Part shown: positions 56,701 to 64,000 of the stretch, piece by piece
Layout: each line of letters begins with the position of its first letter
How positions within the stretch are numbered: position 1 is the first letter of the stretch
Assembly: GCA_029964075.1 (NCBI GenBank)
Contig: CM057135.1
Coordinates: 23,400,863 to 23,464,862 of the forward strand
Source: Patiria pectinifera
Lineage: Eukaryota > Echinodermata > Asteroidea > Valvatida > Asterinidae
Direction of reading: 5' to 3'
DNA: 64,000 nt
Position numbers and translations under genes: made by a program
Notes under the pieces: model-generated
Database searches by the model: none
Seen by the model: the letters and a program-made list of their open reading frames with translations, nothing else
Told to the model about the DNA's origin: nothing

Positions 56701-56766
56701 GGTGATGTCTTTCAAGCGTTTGCGCTCTCAGTGATACAAGAGCTGAAGGAATTTATCCCTGGATGA
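53745..56766 (+). CDS. Gypsy pol, reverse transcriptase, RNase H, integrase and hydrophobic tail
   Basis: About 1006 open residues after the second break. Reverse transcriptase motifs are LDLASGYHQVKV, MPFGLCGAPATFQR and VYLDDICIYS (YLDD; gypsy usually has FLDD or YLDD). RNase H shows LDVDASQSGLGAVLSQ and RTDNNPL. Integrase has an HHCC site (55267-55383) and a D-D-35-E core: Asp in AIDFT (55468), Asp in HSDQGRQ (55645) and Glu in NAQCERFNR (55753). A GPY/F-like C-terminal part follows, then a Ser-rich, charged spacer. The last about 75 residues contain two strongly hydrophobic stretches, TLIFLLALLVVFMILIC (56545-56595) and VLLRIGCSLVVLCAACFYF (56611-56667), before FIPG and the stop. Membrane-like segments fused to the end of Pol are not usual for gypsy elements. 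Full-length RT-RH-IN otherwise. Confidence 0.93.
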
Positions 56767-57474
56767 AACGCACATATCAGCACAATTTTGTAGATATTTT
56801 TTCCTTTGTAGATAGTAATTCTAAGCTTTGCGGAGAAGTAACAGTTCAATATTGGAATAGAAGTTTTCTTCATATTCTGGTAATATTTTTATGGTGATTC
56901 ACAAGGACGTCATGTCTTAACTTTGCATCATGCAAGTCTGTGGATAATCCACCATACCTGCTATGCTAGAATGAAGTTTGAACTTCCATGTCTTTCTCAT
57001 CGACATCAGTTTCCATTTGGTGAGATAAAATTACCAGATGTGAGTGTACATATATCTGCAAGCTAGCACAACGAATTGTCCATACAATTTCCCTTTTGTA
57101 AATATTTTGTTGCAGTTAAGTTCCTGGAGATGACACTGATCGATTGTGAACATGATAGTAGGAATTGTATTAGGTGGCTCTTTTGGTGGTCCGTAGGAGT
57201 TGTTTCCTCCTTGGTGCGACATGCACTAAGCGGACACATCACCGAATATTCTTCACCTTTGTAACTTTCTACCTATGTTTCTTTCTTTTCGAAATGTCTC
57301 CTTTCATACTTTGACTGATCAATCATTATACACACATGCATCTTTCAGATTGGATTTTCTTGAGGTCAACTCAGTCTCTTCTTCAATGAAGTTAGAATCC
57401 AGAATCTGAGATTGGATGTCTCTGACAAATAATTCTTTACTTCCCCTATTACACAATTTTTAATCCCGGATGAT
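56767..57474 (+). other. Gypsy segment between pol and the 3' LTR
   Basis: About 700 bases without a supported gene; no envelope-like frame. Just before the LTR the sequence is CCCGGATGAT, not a clear purine tract. Confidence 0.6.
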
Positions 57475-59178
57475 TGTGACCGGCCAGACTTAAATTCCTG
57501 TAATTATGCTGCCAGGTCCCGTCTGTAAAATATTTCTTTGTCGATGTCTTATACTTTTAGCATAAACAGCGATGCGAAAGTTGTCGAAGCATTGCGAGCG
57601 CCCTCTTGTGTTTTCCGTCGAATAGAGCATACCGAGTTGCGTAACAATTTGCATATGACATGTATGACATGCAGTGCGAAAAAGCCTTTTATTCCGTGCA
57701 GTGTCTCAAAGCATAGGGCTTCGGACGCACATTCCGTGAATTTTTTCGCTAGTTTTCTTGGAGAGTAAGCAAGCATGGGTAGGTCACTTGACTGCTTGTC
57801 GTTGCTGCTGCCAGCCACACCTTTTTTTTAGCCAGCTTGTCTATATTTTGCTGTGTTTCTCACGTGGTTTTGCCATGGTTAGCACGCCGCATGTGCATAC
57901 ACATATCGTGTACATGCATATCGTGTAGTTTGCCCAAACATCCCGAGGCATAGGTACACAGGCCGCAACTGCTCCGGTAAGTGTTTCAACTTCGTAAATT
58001 TTGATGTTATCTTAAATAGCACTTTACGACACATTTTTATGCCATGAATACTCAAGGTTGGAAGCCAAGTCTGTATGAAACATTTTTATGCCATAAAATA
58101 AATATCCCAGGTTGAAAGCCAAGTCTACAAAAATTGTGCATAATGTGACTTGAATTTTTGGATACTGAACCGTGTAATATTGACTGTATACTTGCACATA
58201 CTTCGATCCTAAATATGTTGAATTATAGGGTCAATGCACTTTATTGAACTCAAAGTTGGATAGCGTGGATGGAAAGAGAAATAAGAGAATGTTCTAGCCT
58301 GAAATGAAACACATGAGACATATAGATGGATGTACGAATACAGAATATTGAATACTCTTTTTATGAGCCTTACTGTTTAAACAAACAAATGTTAAGAAAT
58401 AGATGTACGGTTTAAAATGCATTGTAAATTCATCAATATAGAATAACTACGGATGTGTACACACGTACTGTGGAGATGAAACTTTTTGATGGCACTTATG
58501 ATTATTTAATATTCCTTCATCGAAACATTTATTAATATTTATGAGATTACTTAATATGTACAGTAATTTTATTACAGCTACTGCTTGTGGTTCTGTGGTT
58601 CCTGATGGTCACAAATAGAGAAGCCTTCTCGAGTAGACCAGTGTATCCCTTATCCAGCATCCATAATATTTGGGTACGTGTATAAAACATTATTGCTTGA
58701 AATGTGCCTAAGAAATTGGAGATTTGGAGATTTAGAGATTTGGAGATAAATGTGTTGTAAAATTATTGCATAGCAAGTGCTTATGGAGATTATTTCTCCT
58801 TGATTAAATTTTTATGCCTTTAATATTTTTATGCCTCTCGTAAGAAATGTACTTGTAAATTCGCAGCAAAAACATTTCTATGGAACAAATCAATGGAAAT
58901 TGAGGTTTATAGAACCAGTAATGCAATTTCTCATGATAAGAGATAACCAAGGATAAGGAGAGATGGTTATTTCAAATAATTAAATAATTGAATATTGGAT
59001 TCATAGTCATTGTATATTTGTAAATAAATTAATTTCTATTCTTCTGTTTTCTGTTATAACAGACTGCTGAAGAATGACTGTCGTTTTTTGTAGTAATAAA
59101 ATTTTGATCAATTTCTAGTGGAATATATACCCAGTGTCACTTTCAAATTTTCTGCGTAACCTTTCCAGCTCGGTTACA
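57475..59178 (+). repeat. Gypsy 3' LTR (1704 bp)
   Basis: Nearly identical to the 5' LTR. The length difference includes an 8-bp tandem duplication (GATTTGGA/GATTTAGA, near 58725). Confidence 0.97.
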
Positions 59179-59182
59179 GTCA

Positions 59183-59671
59183 CCGACACCACGAAGTAAC
59201 ACTTATGTACATACCGGTAAAAACTAGCAATTGGAGAAAACGGCATCTAAAGTTGAACGCCTTCTAAAACAACACTTTGCGTCAAAACGACAGAGTATTT
59301 TCAGTTGGGTTTCTCGTTGTGGACACTTGATGAATTGAATTGATTAAATCTGCTGTTTTTCACCCGTTTGTGTATTAAATAAACAAGAAATAAGAGAAAA
59401 AAAGATGAGTGTTAGTTCATGAAACCGAAAAAGCTGCGAGCATTGTAATGGTAAATGGAACTTGAGTGTTACTTCGTGAAAACGAAAATTGTCACTTTTG
59501 CGCAAAAGTTGCCATGGATACTTAGCGTAATTATTAGAGTAGAGCTCTTGAAGCTTTGAAACTTCGTGCAATGGTAGGCCTTGATGAATAATGTTTAAAA
59601 TCCAAAAAACTGAAAATCGAGAAAAATATGGTTTAACACGGTAGAGTGTTACTTCGTGGTGTCGGTGACGA
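59183..59671. mobile_element. MITE split by the gypsy insertion (main part)
   Basis: The right inverted repeat (59645-59671) pairs with a left end made of 48731-48736 plus 59183-59203, on either side of the gypsy element. Without the gypsy element this is a 495-bp MITE with 27-bp perfect ends starting TCGTCACCGACACCACGAAG, flanked by TA on both sides (48729-48730, 59672-59673). The internal sequence repeats TGTTACTTCGTG-like motifs near 59409 and 59467. Confidence 0.85.
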
Positions 59672-59944
59672 TATATACAACTATTACTGTCAATAACCGT
59701 CAAACTTTGCTAAGAAACTGAACAAACAAATTTTTTTACACAATTTTACAATAAACTACTTAAAATTCTCCTTAGTCTCAAAGCTCCTTAAATAATTATG
59801 CACTTCCAAGAATGAATAAAAGAATGAATGTGAATTAATTAACAATCAATCAATATTTACACACAACTATAATTTCAAGTTTCTGTTCTCTTTAATAATC
59901 AGAATCATTGGTAAGGAAGTAGACACGTTCCCAGGTCTCTTTCT
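59672..59944. other. AT-rich spacer
   Basis: No gene or repeat end recognised. Confidence 0.5.
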
Positions 59945-60442
59945 TCAGCTTCTTTCCTCCTTCGTACGAGTAAACCCTCTGCTTTTCCTTATTCTTACGA
60001 TTTTCCCTTGTAGGATTTCTCTTACTTCTGTTGCACTGAGACATCTGGATATGCTGGGGGCTTGTTGATGGGAGGTCTGGTCCGGTAATGATGATGATGA
60101 TGATGACGCTGTGGTGGATGAGGATGCTGCGGATGAGGAGCTTGTAGATGAGCTGTTTGATGATGTAGAATAACTTGACGGCGTTGGGCTTGGAGCAGCT
60201 GTCCTTGATATTTGCTTACCGATTCCGAATCCCGTGTGCTGAACTTCCCGGAGAAAGTCAGTTGCGCCTTCATCGAGAAGTGATATGGAGGAAGCGTAGG
60301 CCACCGTTTCATCCTCCGCCGCCCGCTCGATCTCATCATCTATCGATTGGTCTATTTCCCCAGTGCCTGCATCCAACACCTCCTCTTCCTTCTCCTTTCC
60401 TTCTGCATCTCCCCCATCTGCCTCTTTCAACTCCCCGGTCAA
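59945..60442 (-). other. Open frame, acidic and Ser-rich, unrecognised
   Basis: 165 codons on the minus strand (nominal start TTG, not ATG). An acidic N-terminal part (EKEEEVLDAGTGEIDQS) is followed by a Ser/Thr-rich run and a basic end (KIVRIRKSRGFTRTKEERS). It lies downstream of the C2H2 fingers on the same strand and may be the next exon or a frame-shifted continuation of the same relic. No domain recognised. Confidence 0.35.
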
Positions 60443-60477
60443 TGCATTCTCCTATATCCTTTCATCTCTGCTGCCGC

Positions 60478-60985
60478 TTACCTCCCTTGTCTCCCTCGGT
60501 TCCTCCCTCCTCTCCTGTCCTCCCGTTTCACTCCCATCTTTCTGCTTCTGGCATTCCTCATCTCTATTCCTTTCACCTCTGCTCGTTGTCTGCTCCTCCT
60601 CGTTCCTCTTTCTCTTGTAGTTTCCATTGTCCCCCGTCTGCACCCTTTGACTCTTCCCCTCTGGCTTCCATCTGCACAGCTGGGCCTTCCTCGACACCTC
60701 TCATTTCTCCTCTCCTTCTCACTCCTTTCCTCCCTTTCCTCTCCTCGTCTCCTCTTCTGTACTCTACCTTTCCTTTCCTCCAGCTTCTTCTCCTTGCCCC
60801 TCTGGTAAAGGTGCACCCGATTCGTGTGATTCTGTAGGTCTTCAAACCTTACGAAGGCGGCCGGACACTGTGGACACCTGTGTGTCTCTCTCTACCTCTG
60901 ATGTGTTGCCTCATGTCGCTGCAAATTCCATCTCCGCCAGAACGTCTGGCCGCACTCTCTGCATCTCAACGTCCACTGCATTTCT
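60478..60985 (-). pseudogene. C2H2 zinc-finger segment with in-frame stop
   Basis: One minus-strand frame holds two C2H2 fingers: CRECGQTFWRRWNLQRHEATH (about 60903-60965) and, after an in-frame TAG, a second finger starting CPQCPAAFVRFEDLQNH (about 60811-60876). Both have C-X2-C and H-X3/4-H spacing. A very basic Lys/Arg/Glu-rich tail follows down to 60478; it is the reverse of a CT-rich tract and may be low-complexity expansion. The segment lies just downstream of a gypsy Pol C-terminus on the same strand, so it may belong to the same decayed element. Confidence 0.6.
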
Positions 60986-61073
60986 CTGGATTTTCTATAA
61001 CGATTTAACAAAAACAAATAGGAGCCTTGGATAAGTCACAGTGGGATTTCACCCGTTAACTTAATCTGCCACT

Positions 61074-61405
61074 CTATCGGTAGCGCATCGGTGCCCTCCT
61101 CTGCCGTTCAGGGTTTCGGCGTGCAGCAACCTGTTTTGGTTCCTGAAGCAACTTCTTTGCCACTCCTTGGCTAGCATGTGCCTCAGATTGAAGCCAGCGA
61201 TCCCTTTCCTCACCCTTATACAGCTTCAAGCGATCGGCATGCACCATAAGCACTTTCCCTTTCGGCTTGTCCTGCATCCTGTAAATTACATCAGAAAGTT
61301 TATGGATTATCAAGTACGGTCCCTCCCACGGAGAGCTAAGTTTAGAACTATGTCCTCGTTTCTGGGCAGGCTGTGTTTGCCTTTTACGTACAAATGTTCG
61401 TTGTC
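61074..61405 (-). pseudogene. Gypsy Pol C-terminal fragment (GPY/F-like)
   Basis: A minus-strand frame reads KLSSPWEGPYLIIHKLSDVIY and VLMVHADRLKLYKG, the conserved end of many gypsy integrases, and stops at 61074 after a basic tail (ERQRRAPMRYR). The rest of the pol gene is not present upstream. A truncated, old copy of a second gypsy family, different from the element at 48737-59178. Confidence 0.85.
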
Positions 61406-63456
61406 TAATTTGGATGTCATCATTTATGACGCTAGAAATGAAGATGGTAAATTGTGTTGGGGCCAGAAATAAATGACAGTATCAGTGGGCTAAACTTAAC
61501 GCTAAAATAAAAAGTCGGGAGTTTGTGTTGGCGCCAGAAATAAAAGAGGGTATATTTGGAGGGGTTCAACTCGAAGGGCCGGGAGCCCACGACCATCAGT
61601 TATCTTTTTTGATCTAAAACAGGGTAAATCGGGAAAAAAACATGTTCTGTGTCTTTAGAGTATGATGATGAACATATGAGTAAAGAGGTCAATGTGGGCA
61701 GTCCCCTCCCTCAACAGCATTAAACAAAAACAAAAAAAGAAATTCAAGAAAAAAAGTGACACGGGCTGCGGAAGTGCTAGGATCTGTTCTTGTTATTGGC
61801 TAAAATTACTCGGCTTCGTCCCCTGGATCTCATGATTCTCATCCGTTGGGAATCTTTGTATAAACCGCCCCCACCCCCAAAAGCCAAACTTCAGATACAG
61901 GATACATGTGCGCTCTGGTCACAGGGGCGGATTCAGACTGCCAATTGCCGGGGGGCCTAGAATTGTAATGAAGGGTCCAGGACCTGCGAGCGCGCAGCCC
62001 GAAGCCCTTACGGCGTGGGGTCCGGGGCCCGCTTAAGGGCCCCGGGAAAATTTGGATTTTAGATGCTCTGTGGTGCAATCTGAGGCGATTCCTGGCCACT
62101 TCCATCGTTTAGAAAACGTTTTAAACATCTCCGTATTTTTTTCACAATTTTCTATTTTGGAAAGGGATTTAGGCCACTTGTAGAGCCATTCGCTGCTGAA
62201 GGTACAAATAAGGTGGGGGCACCGCTGGGGTGAAATTATAGCATAGAGGGAATTTGGCCGGAGGACTAATGCGAGCGCGGAGCGCGAAGCACTTACGGCG
62301 TGGGGTCCGGGGCCCACTAAAGGGCCCCGGGAAATTTTGGATCGTAGATGCTCTGTGGTACAATCTGACGCGTTTCCTGGCCACTTCCCCCTGATTTTTT
62401 TAGCAGAAGTTTTTAAAATTTTGAGGGGATATTTTGTTTTATTTGTTTCAAATACATATAGGCCTATATACTCTTGCTGTTTGATCACATAACTCTCTTT
62501 TCCCTCCATATTTTTACAAGGCAAAGGGGGGTGTTTAACAGCCAAAACACCCCCCCCCCCCTGCGTACGCGCCTGCGTAAACCTGTACTTTTTCTACATT
62601 TCAGTGTCATTATATATGTCAAGGGGGTTCTTTCTGTCTCGAAAAACCCTCTCCCTGCGCAAACCACGTCGATTCTGCGTCAGCGGAAGACACAAGACTT
62701 AATTGTTCCAATTAAGATTAATTGTTTTACTCTTAAGATTCATAATGAAAAGTTTTGGACATTTGCTCATCCCAGCACTGCGTGTTCACGCTCAGTATGT
62801 GTGCGCGTGCGTTGTTGAGACACCAAAACAGGCATATCTTTAAAACTGGGCAACATACAAATCTGGGCCGATCAGAACATGAAAGAAGACATCTTCAGCT
62901 TTCTATAGGGATGAAATTTGTCAATGACAGTGCTCGGCACATAACGACCATTTTAGTTTGAAAAAACACATCCACGCTTTGTGCTCCTATTCAATAGTTG
63001 ATAAAATTCTCTAAATGCTGATATAACAAACATGCTAATTGGACAATAAATTCCGACGACCATTTTGGCTTAAAAAAAATAGCCCGTCAGTGTTTTGATT
63101 AGTTAGCCCATGCATGGTTAGCCCACAGTTAGCCACCCACACGCGTACGCGCGCGCGCGTATTATGTACATTGTATACAAATGTGCGTGCCTATTGTGTA
63201 ACGTGTGTTCTGTAGTGTGTGTATGCAGCGCCCCGCGTATTTTAGCTTATGTCCGTTTGCCTATATCAACTTTTCATTATGATTTCGATCACGTGCAAGG
63301 CTAAGATTAATTTGAAATTAAATTAAGTTTATACCAATCTTAACTTTTTTATGAAACAGAGATAAGTTTAATTGCAAATTTAAGGGGTTTATTTTGGAGA
63401 TAAGATTGAATTTGGCAGGATAAGATTAATTGTAAAGTTTTATGAAACACCCCCAG
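61406..63456. other. Non-coding stretch with a diverged duplication
   Basis: Two copies of a GC-rich block (61960-62103 and 62265-62390) share TTACGGCGTGGGGTCCGGGG, GGGCCCCGGGAAA and TAGATGCTCTGTGGT. GGGGCGGATTCAGA at about 61924 resembles the GCGGATCCAG/poly-C motif at 4551 and its reverse at 45095, a probable dispersed repeat end. A CA/CG-rich patch lies at 63130-63235. TTTTATGAAACACCCC at about 63439 resembles a MITE end. Confidence 0.5.
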
Positions 63457-64000
63457 AACCAGTTAAAAAAATATGGCTTGACAAAGAAACGAAGAGGTTT
63501 GTGACTCTAAGATTGGAGGCTGAGGATCGATTCCAGAGTGCCAAAGTTTATAAACAGCTGTGGACTGGTATTGCTAATAAGATGAGGGAGGGGTTTGGAT
63601 GTTACATTTGAACAATGTTGCAAAAAGTGGTAAGCAATAAAGCGAGCCTATAAAGAAACAGTATAGCAATAGCAAGCTCACTGGTGCCGATAGGAAAACC
63701 TGTGAACTGCGTGAAGGGGTAGATACACTTTATTTTACCCGCGCTGGTACATCACCAACATTCACTCTCGGTACCCTGAGACCTAACAAAGCTACTTGTA
63801 CAGATGTTCAAGGTTCAAGTAGTAGAGCAGAATCCAATGATTTGTCAGTCAGTGACCTGGACTCGAATAATAATGACTGCAATGCAGGAAAAACACAAAA
63901 TCCTGCGGAAAAAAAAAGGAACAAGTGCAAAACTGTTACTGTGCAATGGCTAGAACAAAACGCAGATAAGCAAGCAGAAATTCAGAAAAGGCGAGATGGA
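63457..64000 (+). pseudogene. Trihelix (Myb/SANT-like) DNA-binding protein, broken and cut by the window
   Basis: After an acceptor-like ACCCCCAG (ending 63456) the frame reads IWLDKETKRFVTLRLEAEDR, then LWTGIANKMREGFG, the first helices of a trihelix domain. A one-base shift near 63600 continues with VTFEQCCKKW, a TAA at 63631-63633, then AIKRAYKETV, the third helix. After another one-base change near 63665 a frame stays open for at least 110 codons to the window end (ADRKTCELREGVDTLYF, later a Ser/Asn-rich linker and CKTVTVQWLEQNADKQAEIQ). Such domains occur in host transcription factors and in the Myb-like accessory protein of Harbinger transposons; I cannot tell which. The broken first half contrasts with a clean second half. 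Confidence 0.7.

Larger units (their letters stand above)
48737..59178 (+). mobile_element. Ty3/gypsy LTR retrotransposon
   Basis: A 10442-bp element. The LTRs (48737-50432 and 57475-59178) start TGTGACCGGCC and end CTCGGTTACA; GTCA is duplicated at 48733-48736 and 59179-59182. A tRNA-Ser primer site, gag with a CCHC knuckle, protease, reverse transcriptase, RNase H and integrase follow in gypsy order. By eye the LTRs differ at about a dozen positions plus an 8-bp duplication, so the insertion is fairly recent. Two frame breaks in pol make this copy non-autonomous unless they are sequence errors. A canonical polypurine tract is not evident before the 3' LTR. Confidence 0.97.

Noticed and set aside
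59663..59669. A GTCGGTGAC stretch considered as a gypsy LTR end
   Set aside because: It is the MITE inverted repeat; the LTR ends at 59178, as shown by comparison with the 5' LTR.
60175..60837. 220-codon plus-strand frame rich in Pro, Ser and Leu
   Set aside because: It is read from a CT-rich tract. The minus strand has C2H2 fingers and a gypsy fragment and is the coding side.

Overview
The window looks like repeat-rich nuclear DNA from a marine invertebrate animal, probably a deuterostome (echinoderm, hemichordate or cephalochordate). This rests on GT-AG introns, AT-rich non-coding sequence, many dispersed TACATGTA runs, and the kinds of mobile element present; no host gene fixes the species. 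Almost everything recognisable is a transposable element or its remains. I found no bacterial features, CRISPR array or rRNA.

Layout. 1-18.1 kb: non-coding, with MITE-like elements (7079-7734, 10972-11233), a long hairpin (5242-5405), a tandem segmental duplication (11544-13891) and a few weak exon-like pieces. 18.1-28.2 kb: a nest on the minus strand. A broken, intron-containing hAT transposase gene has its 5' exons at 27215-28211 and its 3' exon at 18606-19687. Its large intron holds a 1.1-kb solo LTR (19989-21111, 4-bp target duplication) and a complete-looking 5.86-kb DNA transposon (21243-27105). That transposon has 32-bp inverted ends, TTA target duplications, and a three-exon gene for a DDE-type protein of about 1121 residues that I cannot assign to a family with confidence. 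28.2-28.9 kb: a broken coiled-coil gene.

29.2-37.7 kb: a young BEL/Pao retrotransposon, apparently intact, with 710-bp LTRs, a GTCCA target duplication and one 1974-residue gag-pol frame. 41.6-43.2 kb: a frameshifted gene of an uncharacterised family with a Tudor/Spindlin-like C-terminal segment. 48.7-59.2 kb: a 10.4-kb Ty3/gypsy retrotransposon with 1.7-kb LTRs, a tRNA-Ser primer site, an intact gag, a pol with two frame breaks, and an unusual hydrophobic tail on pol. It inserted inside one inverted end of a MITE, splitting it. 60-61.4 kb: remains of another gypsy pol end with C2H2 fingers, minus strand. 63.46-64 kb: a broken trihelix (Myb/SANT-like) gene that runs off the window.

Order of events can be read from the nesting. 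The hAT gene is older than the solo LTR and the TTA transposon in its intron, and the split MITE is older than the gypsy element. The elements do not form a shared pathway; each encodes its own mobility functions. The TTA transposon is the best candidate for something poorly described.
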